In this document: piece after piece, positions 34,040 to 43,277 of the stretch
Numbering within the stretch: position 1 is the stretch's first letter
Layout: each line of letters starts with the position of its first letter
Assembly: GCF_902498745.1 (NCBI RefSeq)
Contig: NZ_LR701479.1
Coordinates: 314,292 to 378,291, forward strand
Source of the DNA: Erythrobacter sp. EC-HK427
GTDB taxonomy: Bacteria > Pseudomonadota > Alphaproteobacteria > Sphingomonadales > Sphingomonadaceae
Direction of reading: 5' to 3'
DNA length: 64,000 nt
Program-made: the position numbers and the translations under genes
Notes under the pieces: model-generated
What the model was told of the DNA's origin: nothing
What the model saw: only the letters and a program-made list of their open reading frames with translations
The model's database searches: none

Positions 34040-35017
34040 ATGACCCAGATCGTCGCAGTCGATATCGGCGGCACCCATGCCCGGTTTTCCATCGCGACCC
34101 GCGATGATGCGGGCCGGATCACGCTGGATGATCCGATCACCATCCACACCGTCGATCACGCCAGTTTCCAGACCGCGTGGGAGGACTACGCAGAGCGCAA
34201 GGGCGGCACCTTGCCGCCGCGCGTCGCCATGGCGATTGCCGGGCCGGTCGGCGGCGAGGTTATCCGCTTCACCAACAATCCGTGGATCATCCGCCCCGCG
34301 CTGATCCCTGAGAAGCTGGGCTGCGACAGCTACACGATCGTCAATGATTTCGAAGCGGTGGCCCATGCCGTTGCGCGCGCGCCGGAAGAGCAGTTCCTGC
34401 ATCTCGCTGGGCCTGACCAGCCGCTCGCGCCCACCGGTCGCTTGTCGGTGCTCGGCCCGGGCACCGGTCTTGGCGTCGCGCATCTCTACCGCGAGCCGGA
34501 CGGTTCCTACCGCGTCTCCGCCACCGAGGGCGGACATATCGACTTTGCCCCGCTCGATTCGGTGGAGGACGCGATCCTTGCCCGCTTGCGCAAACGGCAT
34601 ACCCGCGTGTCGGTGGAGCGGGTCGTGTCCGGCCCCGCGATTGTCGATATCCACGCGACGCTCGCCGCGCTGGAAGGCCGGGCGATTGCCGAACAGACCG
34701 ATATCGCCATCTGGACGGCGGCGATGGACGGATCGGACAGCCTCGCTGCCGCCGCGATGGACCGCTTCTGCCTTTCGCTGGGCGCAGTGGCGGGCGATAT
34801 CGCGCTGGCGCAAGGCGGCTTTGGCGGCGTGGTGGTGGCGGGCGGCCTCGGCTACCGGCTACGCGAGCATTTGCCGCATTCGGGCTTTGCCGAACGCTTC
34901 CGCGCCAAGGGCCGCTTCGAAGGCCTGATGGCCGCGATCCCGGTCAAACTTATCACCCATCCCCAGCCCGGCCTGTTTGGCGCAGCGGCAGCCTATTTCC
35001 AGAATCACGGAGCCTGA
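34040..35017 (+). CDS. glk: Glucokinase
   Basis: A 325-aa kinase that phosphorylates glucose with ATP to glucose 6-phosphate. It has the phosphate-binding start VAVDIGGTHARFSIA, the conserved AIAGPVGGEVIRFTNNPW, the catalytic region IVNDFEAVAHAV, and LGPGTGLGVAHL followed by ATEGGHIDFAP, all typical of the Glk family (PF02685) rather than ROK kinases. A strong gaaggag ribosome-binding site precedes the ATG. The eda start follows 2 nt after the stop. Confidence 0.95.
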   Translation: MTQIVAVDIGGTHARFSIATRDDAGRITLDDPITIHTVDHASFQTAWEDYAERKGGTLPPRVAMAIAGPVGGEVIRFTNNPWIIRPALIPEKLGCDSYTIVNDFEAVAHAVARAPEEQFLHLAGPDQPLAPTGRLSVLGPGTGLGVAHLYREPDGSYRVSATEGGHIDFAPLDSVEDAILARLRKRHTRVSVERVVSGPAIVDIHATLAALEGRAIAEQTDIAIWTAAMDGSDSLAAAAMDRFCLSLGAVAGDIALAQGGFGGVVVAGGLGYRLREHLPHSGFAERFRAKGRFEGLMAAIPVKLITHPQPGLFGAAAAYFQNHGA

Positions 35018-35019
35018 GC

Positions 35020-35670
35020 ATGAGCGACACCCTCCCCTACAAAACCGGCGAAATCGAACGGATCATGAAGATGGGACCGGTCGTGCCAGTGCTGGTGGTG
35101 GACGATATCGGCAAGGCCCGCGAAACGGCAGAGGCGCTGGTCGAAGGCGGGCTGAAAGTGCTGGAAGTCACGCTGCGCACCGATTGCGCCCTCGATGCGA
35201 TCAAGCGCATGAACCTCGTTCCCGGCGCCATTGTCGGCGCGGGCACGGTGACAGGGGTGGAAACGCTGCAACAGGCGCTGGACGCGGGCAGCGAATTTAT
35301 CGTCTCCCCCGGCCTCACCACCAAGCTCGGCGAAGCGGCGCTCAAGGCGGGTGTTCCGCTGCTTCCCGGTATCGCCAATTCGGGCGACATCATGCGCGGC
35401 ATGGAATTGGGCCTCCAGCATTTCAAATTCTTCCCCGCGATGGCGGCGGGCGGAATCCCCGCGCTCAAAGCGCTGTGCGGCCCGTTCCACACCGCGAAGT
35501 TCTGCCCCACCGGCGGCATTTCGGCGGCGAACGCACCCGAATGGCTCGCCATGAAGCAAGTGCTGTGCGTGGGCGGCAGCTGGGTCGCGCCCGCCGGTGC
35601 CTCGCCCGAGGAGATCGTGGCGCTGGCGCGTGAGGCGAGCGGCCTGGGTCAAGGGCATACGGGCCAATGA
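35020..35670 (+). CDS. eda: KDPG aldolase (2-keto-3-deoxy-6-phosphogluconate aldolase)
   Basis: A 216-aa class I aldolase that cleaves KDPG to pyruvate and glyceraldehyde 3-phosphate. The catalytic Glu is in VLEVTLRTDCALDAI, and the Schiff-base Lys in LQHFKFFPAMAAGG; the phosphate-binding CPTGGISAANAPEW is intact. It starts 2 nt after glk and its stop overlaps the ppc start by 4 nt (ATGA), so it is co-translated with both neighbours. Confidence 0.97.
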   Translation: MSDTLPYKTGEIERIMKMGPVVPVLVVDDIGKARETAEALVEGGLKVLEVTLRTDCALDAIKRMNLVPGAIVGAGTVTGVETLQQALDAGSEFIVSPGLTTKLGEAALKAGVPLLPGIANSGDIMRGMELGLQHFKFFPAMAAGGIPALKALCGPFHTAKFCPTGGISAANAPEWLAMKQVLCVGGSWVAPAGASPEEIVALAREASGLGQGHTGQ

Positions 35671-38441
35671 CCAGCGTCGCCGCGCTGACGGCCCGCCTGC
35701 AAGAGCTGCACATCCGCACCGAGGAAACGCCGCAATTCAATCCGGTGTTCCAGCTGGCGCATGATATGAGCCGCCAACTCGAAGGCGGCGATCTGTCGCT
35801 TGACGATATCGAGGCGGCGATTGCCGAGCTGGAAGTCGACGCCTTGCAAGCGCGCGCCGACCGGCTGGCGGCGATGGTCGCCCCGCTCGATGCGGCAGGC
35901 AATGCGGGCGCGCTGGCCGCAGATCTGACCGACACCGATTTTGACGCCTTTGCCGCGCGCTGGGCGAGGCCGTGCCTGCACGCCGTCTTCACCGCGCACC
36001 CGACTTTCCTGCTCACACCCGACCAGTCCGAAGCGGTAGCGGCCGCCGCCTCATCGGGCGGGCGCGTCGATCCTGCCGTAGTCAACAGCGCACGCCCGCA
36101 AGTGACGCTGCAATACGAGCACGAATGCGCGATGCGGGCGATTGGCCATGCGCAGGATGCGCGCAACGCCATCGTGCGGCAGGTGCTCGCCCATGCGCAG
36201 GCGACCTGGCCTGACCGCTGGCACGAAGCCAATCCCCTGCCGTTCCGCTTCGCCAGCTGGGTCGGTTACGACATGGATGGCCGCACGGACATTACGTGGT
36301 CGAACTCCATCGGCTTCCGTCTGGCGGAAAAGGCGCAGCATCTCGCCAGCTATGTGGCGGAGCTGGCAGCGATTGATGCAGAGCATCCTTTGCTCGGCGA
36401 ATTGCGCCCGGCGGCGATTTATGCCGAAGAGCGTGCGCGCGATTTTGCCGCCGATCTCTCCGATCCCGCCGCGCTTTCGGTCGCCGCCAACCGGCTGACC
36501 GCGAGCGATCCGCGCAAGCTGCTCTCGCTCGCCCGCTATATCGAGGCGCTGGAGGTAGAAGCCGCCAGCAGCGCCGACAAAAGCCGCGCGGTCGATCTCA
36601 AGACGCTCGCTGCCGCGATGCGCGCGGACGGGCTCGGCATGGGCTGGATCCACTTCCGCGTGAACGCGAAGCAGATGCACAACGCCATCCGCCGCCGGAT
36701 TGACCCCGAAGGCAATCTCGATCTCGGCAGCAAGGGCGCGGTCAGCCATTTGCGGCGCGCGATTGCCGAAGTGAAGCCGCGCAAAAGCAATTTCGGCGCG
36801 CTGGCAATCGAGGCCAGCTCGGCCATCCGCCAGTTCCTCGCCATGGCGCAAATCCTCCAGCATATTGACGCCGATGCGCCGATCAGGATGCTGATTGCCG
36901 AATGCGAGGAACCCGCCACCGTGCTCGCCGCGCTCTATTTCGCCAAGCTGTTCGGGATCGAGGACAAGGTCGATGTCTCGCCCCTGTTCGAAACCGAAAG
37001 CGCGCTGGAACATGGCGGGCGCTTTCTGGACGAGCTGCTCGCCGAAGAGGTCTATCAGGATTACGCCCGCAAGCGCGGCCGGGTGGCGATCCAGACGGGC
37101 TTTTCCGATGCGGGCCGTTTCGTCGGCCAAGTGCCCGCCAGCCTTGCTATCGAACGCCTGCAAGGCCGCCTCGCCCAAGCAATGGACGATAACGGCCTCA
37201 CTGATGTCGCCGCGCTCATTTTCAACACGCATGGCGAAAGCATGGGTCGCGGCGCGCATCCGACCAAGATGGCTGACCGCCTCGACTGGGCGCTCTCACC
37301 TTGGGCCAAGCGCCGCTTTGCCCGTGCAGGGATCACACTGGAGCCCGAAGTCAGCTTTCAGGGCGGCGATGGCTATCTGTGGTTCGCCACGCCTGAACTC
37401 GCCCGCGCCACGCTCACCCGGATCGCCTGCCTGCGCCCGAGCGAGACCGATGTGGATGCGCCGGTCGATACCTTCTACCGCCGCACCGATCTCTCCCTCG
37501 ATTTCTACCGCGCGATCAAGGATCACCAGCGCGAGCATCTGGAAAGCCGCACCTATAGCCGCGCGATCACCGCCTTCGGGCTCGGCCTGCTGAACGCCAC
37601 CGGCAGCCGCGTCAGCCGCCGCCAGAGCGACTTGTCCGCCGACCGCGAGATGTCCCTAAGGCAAATCCGCGCCATTCCGCACAATGCCATCCTCCAGCAA
37701 CTCGGCTATCCGGTGAATGTCATCGCCGGGATCGGTCATGCGGCGGACGGCAATTACGAGGAAATCGCCGCGCTGCTTAATGAAAGCCCGCGCGGGCGTG
37801 AACTGATCCGGCTGGTGCGCGCCGCCAATGCGCTGGCCAGCGTGAAGACGGTTGCCGCCTATGGCGAGCTGTTCAATTCCGCCTATTGGGCCAGCCGCCC
37901 CTATCGCGGCACCGAACAGCACCTGTCCGACGCTTGCGAGGCGCTTTCCGAATATCTGGTGAAGGATGACCGTATCGGCACCTTCCGCCGCCTAGCCAGC
38001 CGTCTGCGCGTCGATGCGATGAAGCTGCACCGGCTGCTGGCGCTCGTCCCCAACGAGGCGCCGCTCGAAGGGCGCGAGGACAAGCGGCGGATGATCGGCG
38101 TGCTTCAGGCGCTGCGCCTCACGCTGATGCAGGCGATGTTTATCCGCGCGGTCAGCGTGCCGGTGTTCAGCCGCGCCAATGATGTGAGCCGCGAGGACGT
38201 GCTGGAGATGATCTTCACCTTGCGCGTGGACGAGGCGCTGGCCCAGCTGCGGCGGGCCTATCCCACCAGCTTCCCGCGCATCGACCGCTTCGACCTTGCC
38301 GAACCGACCGACTGGCCCGATGGCGCGGATGAAGGTTATGAAGCGATCAACCGCGACTTTATCGACCCGATCGAGCGCGCGCACCGCCTGTCGCTGCGGA
38401 TCACCACCGCGATTGCCAATATATTTGGCGCGCACGGATAA
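35667..38441 (+). CDS. ppc: Phosphoenolpyruvate carboxylase, divergent type
   Basis: A 924-aa protein of PEP carboxylase length, expected to make oxaloacetate from PEP and bicarbonate. Signature regions appear in the right order but are altered: FTAHPTFLLTPDQ (for TAHPTE), GYDMDGRTDI (for GGDRDGNP), GFSDAGRFVG (for GYSDSxKDAG, the Lys replaced by Arg), NTHGESMGRGAHPT (for FHGRGGxxGRGG) and RAIPHNAILQQ (for RAIPW). I infer a divergent alphaproteobacterial branch; activity and allostery may differ from E. coli. The 4-nt overlap with eda places it in the Entner-Doudoroff operon, coupling sugar breakdown to anaplerosis. Confidence 0.82.
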   Translation: MTSVAALTARLQELHIRTEETPQFNPVFQLAHDMSRQLEGGDLSLDDIEAAIAELEVDALQARADRLAAMVAPLDAAGNAGALAADLTDTDFDAFAARWARPCLHAVFTAHPTFLLTPDQSEAVAAAASSGGRVDPAVVNSARPQVTLQYEHECAMRAIGHAQDARNAIVRQVLAHAQATWPDRWHEANPLPFRFASWVGYDMDGRTDITWSNSIGFRLAEKAQHLASYVAELAAIDAEHPLLGELRPAAIYAEERARDFAADLSDPAALSVAANRLTASDPRKLLSLARYIEALEVEAASSADKSRAVDLKTLAAAMRADGLGMGWIHFRVNAKQMHNAIRRRIDPEGNLDLGSKGAVSHLRRAIAEVKPRKSNFGALAIEASSAIRQFLAMAQILQHIDADAPIRMLIAECEEPATVLAALYFAKLFGIEDKVDVSPLFETESALEHGGRFLDELLAEEVYQDYARKRGRVAIQTGFSDAGRFVGQVPASLAIERLQGRLAQAMDDNGLTDVAALIFNTHGESMGRGAHPTKMADRLDWALSPWAKRRFARAGITLEPEVSFQGGDGYLWFATPELARATLTRIACLRPSETDVDAPVDTFYRRTDLSLDFYRAIKDHQREHLESRTYSRAITAFGLGLLNATGSRVSRRQSDLSADREMSLRQIRAIPHNAILQQLGYPVNVIAGIGHAADGNYEEIAALLNESPRGRELIRLVRAANALASVKTVAAYGELFNSAYWASRPYRGTEQHLSDACEALSEYLVKDDRIGTFRRLASRLRVDAMKLHRLLALVPNEAPLEGREDKRRMIGVLQALRLTLMQAMFIRAVSVPVFSRANDVSREDVLEMIFTLRVDEALAQLRRAYPTSFPRIDRFDLAEPTDWPDGADEGYEAINRDFIDPIERAHRLSLRITTAIANIFGAHG

Positions 38442-38474
38442 TTGCTGCTAACGGCTCCGCCCAATTCGGGCCGA

Positions 38475-39296
38475 ATGGGACGCGGCGCGGCAGGGACATC
38501 GGGTTTGCGGACACTGGGACATTATTGGGAATTCGCAGTGCTGCGGAACCTGCGCGTTGTGCGGGCGAAGGCACAAGGCGTGGCGATGCACGCGCTGGCG
38601 CAGCGCGGCTTGCTGAAAAGTCGCGCGCGCACCAGCGTCTATGGCGTGAAGCTGGCGGCGAATTACGGCGACAAGACCTTCCGCTACTGCCTTTACGGCA
38701 CCTATGGCACGCATCTGTCGCGCGTGTTGGAAGCGCAGGATACCCCGTTCGTCTTCGTCGATATCGGCGCCAACCAGGGCCTGTTCTCCGCCATCGCGGC
38801 AACCAATCCCGCTTGCGAGGCAATCATCGCCTTCGAACCGGTGCCCGCGACCCACGCGCTGCTGTCCGAAAACCTTGCTTTGAACGGCGCGAACGGCCGC
38901 GCCACCCCGCTTATGGCCGCGCTGTCTGACAACGAGGGCGAGCTCACCATCGGCTATCAACCCGGACACAGCGGCGTCGCCTCGCTGACCGCGCAGCGGC
39001 GGGACACGCTGGACAGCCGCCTCACCATCCGCACAGTGACGGTCGCCGCGCTCGATGCGGTGTTGCCGCCCGATCTGCCGATCATCGTCAAAATCGATGT
39101 CGAGGGGCACGAGGAAACGGTGATCGCGCAATTGCTGCAGTCCGCCCATGCCGACCGGATCGAAGCGGTGTTCTACGAAGCTGACGAGCGGTGGTCGGAC
39201 GCGGCAGCCATGCGCGACAAGCTGGCCGCAGCAGGCTTCGGTTCGTTCACCAAACTCGGCATCCGGCGGCACTACGATATGCTGGCGCAAAGATAG
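38475..39296 (+). CDS. FkbM family methyltransferase
   Basis: About 273 aa from ATG 38475; the frame is open from a TTG just after the ppc stop (38442), so the start is uncertain. SAM-binding motif FVDIGANQGLFSAIA, acidic loop IIAFEPVPATH, and the FkbM signature IIVKIDVEGHEETVI are clear. Members O-methylate sugars or natural products; the acceptor is unknown. It directly follows ppc and may be read from the same transcript, but no glycan gene is nearby. Confidence 0.82.
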   Translation: MGRGAAGTSGLRTLGHYWEFAVLRNLRVVRAKAQGVAMHALAQRGLLKSRARTSVYGVKLAANYGDKTFRYCLYGTYGTHLSRVLEAQDTPFVFVDIGANQGLFSAIAATNPACEAIIAFEPVPATHALLSENLALNGANGRATPLMAALSDNEGELTIGYQPGHSGVASLTAQRRDTLDSRLTIRTVTVAALDAVLPPDLPIIVKIDVEGHEETVIAQLLQSAHADRIEAVFYEADERWSDAAAMRDKLAAAGFGSFTKLGIRRHYDMLAQR

Positions 39297-39391
39297 CCTT
39301 CGGTTACTTTGCGCCGCCCAGCCGTCTCGCCTTGGGACGCGCACCGATTGCATTGTGGGATTGGCAAGGATTGCGCGATATATGTCCGCGC

Positions 39392-40141
39392 ATGGCTACC
39401 GGCACCAAATGGTTTATCGCATTCGCGCTCGGCATGGTCGCGCTGATCGGCGGGGTGACGTTTTTCGGCAATCCCTTCGCAGCAGCCCCTTCGCAGGCGG
39501 CATTGCTGACGACCGAGGAAGCCGCGCCCGCAGGCGCAACCGTCGCCGACCAGTCCGAACACGCGGACGACGCCTATTACGGCAACGATCCCGTCTCTGC
39601 CGAGGAACGCGCTGCCTATGAAGCGGCAGCGGAAAACCACCGCGCGGTCTCCTTCGATGAGAACGATCCCTTCGTTATCCGCCGCGTGCTGCCCATCGAC
39701 GGGCCGATCCGTTATGGCGAATGGTATTGGGACGATGAAGGCGTGCCCGATGGCCCGCTGGTGATGACGGTGGATTTGCAGGCGCGCGTCATCAGCGTGT
39801 TTCGCGGCGGGTACGAAATCGGCGCGGCCGCCGCGCTTCTCGGCACCGAAGCGCACCCGACGCCCACCGGCGTGTTCCCGATCCTGACCAAGGAACGGCA
39901 CAATGTTTCGGAAAAATACAACAATGCGCCGATGCCGTGGACGCTGCGGCTGACCTGGGACGGAATCGCCATACACGGCGGCAGCGAAGTCGAATTGGGC
40001 TATGCCAGCCACGGCTGCATCGGCGTGCCCGACGAATTCGTCTCCCGCCTGTTCGACATTGCCGAGCTGGGCGATGTGGTGATCATTACGGACGGCGTGC
40101 GGACGGGCGTTGGTGGTTCGCTGGATTATTCGGTGAACTAG
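39392..40141 (+). CDS. L,D-transpeptidase (YkuD) family protein
   Basis: A 249-aa envelope protein. The N-terminal hydrophobic segment (TKWFIAFALGMVALIGGVTFF) acts as signal or anchor; a variable acidic linker follows, then the YkuD domain from about residue 120 with the catalytic HGGSEVELGYASHGCIGVP (His and Cys of the SHGC motif). IRMxD-type ends are changed to IGVPDE. Such enzymes make 3-3 cross-links in peptidoglycan or attach proteins to it. The start at 39392 fits the signal; the frame is open further upstream but overlaps the FkbM gene. Confidence 0.85.
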   Translation: MATGTKWFIAFALGMVALIGGVTFFGNPFAAAPSQAALLTTEEAAPAGATVADQSEHADDAYYGNDPVSAEERAAYEAAAENHRAVSFDENDPFVIRRVLPIDGPIRYGEWYWDDEGVPDGPLVMTVDLQARVISVFRGGYEIGAAAALLGTEAHPTPTGVFPILTKERHNVSEKYNNAPMPWTLRLTWDGIAIHGGSEVELGYASHGCIGVPDEFVSRLFDIAELGDVVIITDGVRTGVGGSLDYSVN

Positions 40142-40155
40142 ATTACACCAAATCC

Positions 40156-40254
40156 GCTCGCCCTGAGCCTGTCGAAGGGCTGCCCTTCCTGTGCGTTTGA
40201 GCCTTGGGCCAGCAAAAAAAGCAGTCCTCCGACAAGCTCAGGACATTCGGGTTT
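40156..40254. repeat. Palindromic intergenic repeat (gacaagctcag type), copy 2
   Basis: The ends ccctgagcctgtcgaaggg (about 40160-40179) and ctccgacaagctcagg (about 40227-40242) are inverted, with gccttgggccagcaaaaaaagcag between. The layout matches the copy at 21793-21903. It sits between the convergent L,D-transpeptidase and tilS genes, so it may serve as a bidirectional terminator. Confidence 0.75.
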
Positions 40255-40266
40255 TGGGCAGCTTTC

Positions 40267-41244
40267 CTAACCCGTCCGCCTAGGCGGTTCGGGGCGGAAG
40301 ACCCAGTCTTCGCCTTCGACGGTGGCTAAAACCCCGCCCAGATTGCCATTCTCGCCGCGCTCCAACCGGTCGAGCAACCGCACAAGACCACCGCCTTCGC
40401 TCTTTCCACCCAGCTCGAAAATGGCCTGGCCCAGCAAGTTTAGCCGGATCACGCGCGGGCCGAGCGGGGCGACGCGAATGGTGCCATCTTCCTCGATGCT
40501 GGCATTGTTCGCCCAAGCGATATCGCTTGCCCACCACAGCGCATCATCCGCCTCGGCGAGATGACGGGCCGCGCGCGCGATCATCTGCGCGTCCAGCCAG
40601 TCAGCGTTGGAGAGCGCCTTGCGCATCCGCACGCGCTCGAAATCCTCATTGGCGTTTGACGGGTCGTCAGCAAAGAGCTGAGCAGCCCCACGCGCCACGC
40701 CGAACAGCTCTTCGCGCGTGAAATCGAGCAGCGGGCGGATCAGCGCCGGGCCGTTGGCGTCCACCGGAACCAGCCGCTCCCGAATGCCGGCGAGGCCCGT
40801 CACGCCAGCGCCCCGCATCAGCCGCATCATAAAGGTTTCGGCCTGATCGTCGGCGTGGTGAGCAGTGGCATAAGCGGGAAGTCCACGGCGTAATGCCCAC
40901 TCCCCCAGCGCCGCATACCGCGCCTCGCGCGCCATCGCTTGCACATTCCCTTCGCCCACCTGCACGGTCAGCACTTCGCACGGCACCCCGCGCGCCTCGC
41001 ACGCCGCCACCACCAGCGCGCATTCGTCTTTCGCTTCGGGGCGCAGGCCGTGATCAACCGTGGCGACTTCGAACCTGCCGGGGATCGCTTCCTGCGCCAG
41101 CAGCAGCATCGCCATCGAATCCGGCCCGCCGCTCACCGCGAGGCCCAGCTTCCCGCCGCCCGGATTCAGCCGCTCCAGCGCGGCAGCGAAGCGCGCTACG
41201 AGCGCCGGATCAATTGCAGGTGACGCGGCCACGCAGCGTGTCAT
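40267..41244 (-). CDS. tilS: tRNA(Ile)-lysidine synthase
   Basis: About 325 aa from ATG 41244; an upstream in-frame start at 41292 would overlap the cpoB-like gene more. It is a PP-loop ATPase (LAVSGGPDSMAMLLL) that converts the wobble C of tRNA-Ile(CAU) to lysidine so that AUA is read as Ile. The motifs VDHGLRPEAKDE, AHHADDQAETFMMRL and RGAGVTGLAGI, and the RPLLDFTREEL segment, are typical. The C-terminal domain is short, as in alphaproteobacteria. It overlaps the end of the cpoB-like gene by 35 nt, the classic ybgF-tilS order. Confidence 0.93.
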   Translation of the reverse strand: MTRCVAASPAIDPALVARFAAALERLNPGGGKLGLAVSGGPDSMAMLLLAQEAIPGRFEVATVDHGLRPEAKDECALVVAACEARGVPCEVLTVQVGEGNVQAMAREARYAALGEWALRRGLPAYATAHHADDQAETFMMRLMRGAGVTGLAGIRERLVPVDANGPALIRPLLDFTREELFGVARGAAQLFADDPSNANEDFERVRMRKALSNADWLDAQMIARAARHLAEADDALWWASDIAWANNASIEEDGTIRVAPLGPRVIRLNLLGQAIFELGGKSEGGGLVRLLDRLERGENGNLGGVLATVEGEDWVFRPEPPRRTG

Positions 41245-42178
41245 ACATCGATTGCAGGCGTCCGATCGCCAGAGCCGGATAGGTTTCGCCAAATTCGGCG
41301 AGCGCGATGCAGGCGCGGTTGGTGTCGTTGATCGCGATCATCGCTTCGGTGAGATAGAGCAGGCTGTCACCCGCCCGCTCGCCGCCCGGATCGCTCTGGT
41401 AATTCTCGAAGAAGTAGGAGGCCGCCGCGCTCGGCTGTCCGTCATCGAGGAATGCGCGGCCAAGCAGATTGCGCCCGCGCGACACCTGACGGTGGCCGGG
41501 ATGCAAATCGAGGAAGCGCGCGAGTTGCTGCTGCGCCTCGGGATAGAAGCCCGCTTCCCACAGGCGGAAGCCATAGGTGTATTCATCATCGCCCGCATCG
41601 CCGGTGGCGGGTTTGACGATGGCCTGCACCGCCGCCACCCGCTCAGCCGAAGGTCGGGGCGTGGTGGTTGCAGGGGTCGCGGTCGGCGTCGGGGTGGGCA
41701 CTGGAATGACACCCGTCGGGCGCGTTGCCGGAGTGGGTGCGGGCGTAGCGCCTGCAAGGCTCGGCAGCGGAGCCGGAGTAGCCGTGGCCGCAGTCGCCTG
41801 CCCCGCTTCCAGCCGGATCACCCGTTCCTCCATCCTCGCCAGCGCGTTCTGGTTGACCTCGGTCGCCGCGGTCAGCCGGGCGAGCTGCGATTCGATGGCG
41901 TCGAGCCGCGCCAGCACATCGGTGATGGCGGAGGAGGACACGCCCGTGCCCGTTCCCGTGCCGGTTCCGGTGGGGCGCGTTTCGGGCGTGATTTCGGGCT
42001 CGAAAAACCGCTCGTCTCCGCCGGGAAACACCGCGCGTTGCAGCGCGCTGATCTGGCGTTCGATCCGGTCGATGCGGGGATCGGCCTGCGCCGCCGCAGG
42101 CATCGCTACCAGCATCAGGCCTGCGCCCAGCACGCCTGCAATGGCCTTTGGTGCGCCAAGCGCGCTCATCCGTGTCAT
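41210..42178 (-). CDS. cpoB: CpoB/YbgF-like Tol-Pal associated TPR protein
   Basis: About 322 aa from ATG 42178, preceded in the same frame by upstream start codons that add no signal. It has a signal peptide (GLMLVAMPAAAQA), a coiled-coil segment (RIDRIERQISALQRAVF and later LARLDAIESQLARL), a long Pro/Thr-rich linker (about 160-200), and C-terminal TPR-like repeats (YTYGFRLWEAGFYPEAQQQLARFL, GRAFLDDGQPSAAASYFFENY). CpoB links cell-wall synthesis to outer-membrane constriction through Tol-Pal. Tol genes are not in the window, but the tilS neighbour is the usual one. The linker is unusually rich in TPT repeats. Confidence 0.8.
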   Translation of the reverse strand: MTRMSALGAPKAIAGVLGAGLMLVAMPAAAQADPRIDRIERQISALQRAVFPGGDERFFEPEITPETRPTGTGTGTGTGVSSSAITDVLARLDAIESQLARLTAATEVNQNALARMEERVIRLEAGQATAATATPAPLPSLAGATPAPTPATRPTGVIPVPTPTPTATPATTTPRPSAERVAAVQAIVKPATGDAGDDEYTYGFRLWEAGFYPEAQQQLARFLDLHPGHRQVSRGRNLLGRAFLDDGQPSAAASYFFENYQSDPGGERAGDSLLYLTEAMIAINDTNRACIALAEFGETYPALAIGRLQSMYDTLRGRVTCN

Positions 42179-42300
42179 CGCCGAAGATCCTCCATATCGG
42201 GCCAAATTGCTACCGGCAGCCACGCTGCCACAGTCAAGCAAGATAGAGGATTAACCACGGCGGGAAACAGGCAATCGCGCGTATTCCCCGCAAATTCCGG

Positions 42301-43137
42301 TCAGTTCGTGGCAGGCGCAGCCTCGCTTGGTGCAGCGTCACGCGCCAGCAGCGCCTCGGCCGAAATCGGCTCGGCCTCCAGCGTCAGCATCACCTCGGAC
42401 AGCTTGGGCACGCTTTGCCCGCCAATTGTGATCGCGAGCAGATCGGGGCGCGCGGTGGTGATCGTCGGCGCCTCGGCATCTGCGGGGATGGTGTAGCTTT
42501 CGCCTTCCTGCAAAATCTGTTCGGAGAGCACGCGTCCCTGCGCGGCGGAGAAGCGCACCCACGCCTCGCCTTCAGCGGTAACCACGACCGCGCCGCTCGC
42601 ATCGGGGGCAGCAGCTTGCGCATCACCCTGCGCTTGCGCGCCATCCGCCACCACCGCCGCTTCGTCATCATCCGCAAGCAGCGAGGGCAATTCGGCAGCG
42701 GGCGAGAACAGCACCCGTGCGGCAAAGAACAGCCCCACCAGCAGCAGCAAAACCGCAAACGCCGAGAACCAGACGAGATTGCTACCCGGCGCGCGCGAGG
42801 GATCGCCCGGTTCGAACGTGGTGCCCGCCGCCGTCCGGCTCACTCCGATGCCGTCTGCATCGAGCTCGGCGCGTACTGCGGCGACTACTTCGTTCTGGTC
42901 GAGCCCCACGGCTTTGGCCATCGTGCGCGAAAAGCCCACGGCATAGGTGCGGCCCGGCAATTCGGCGAAATTGCCGTCCTCGATATGCTCGATATGGCGC
43001 GAGGAGATGCGCGTTTCAGCGGCGATTTGTTCGCGCGTCAGCCCCTTGGCCTCGCGCGCCGCACGCAATTGCGCGCCAATGCCCTGCGGCACGGCGTCAA
43101 CGGCAGTATCAATATCCAACGGCGTCTCTTCAGACAT
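42301..43137 (-). CDS. RodZ-like protein (HTH, one membrane helix, DUF4115)
   Basis: A 278-aa bitopic protein. An N-terminal helix-turn-helix of the Xre/RodZ type (IGAQLRAAREAKGLTREQIA ... ISSRHIEHIEDGNFAELPGRTY) is followed by one membrane helix at residues 121-141 and a periplasmic DUF4115 beta domain (VVVTAEGEAWVRFSAAQGRVLSEQIL). This is the layout of RodZ, which ties MreB to the cell wall. No mre genes are adjacent. It is a single gene between cpoB and ptsP, transcribed on the minus strand. Confidence 0.82.
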   Translation of the reverse strand: MSEETPLDIDTAVDAVPQGIGAQLRAAREAKGLTREQIAAETRISSRHIEHIEDGNFAELPGRTYAVGFSRTMAKAVGLDQNEVVAAVRAELDADGIGVSRTAAGTTFEPGDPSRAPGSNLVWFSAFAVLLLLVGLFFAARVLFSPAAELPSLLADDDEAAVVADGAQAQGDAQAAAPDASGAVVVTAEGEAWVRFSAAQGRVLSEQILQEGESYTIPADAEAPTITTARPDLLAITIGGQSVPKLSEVMLTLEAEPISAEALLARDAAPSEAAPATN

Positions 43138-43277
43138 ATGCGCTCCAGCGTGGGGGAATGCTGGCTCGGCGGTGCGAACCCTTGGTTAATAGCAAAACGG
43201 TGATGGCGGGCGAGAGTCAAGCGATTGTGCGCAATGTTACATATTAGAGCGCATTTCGGCCATTTTCGCAAAGCGCC

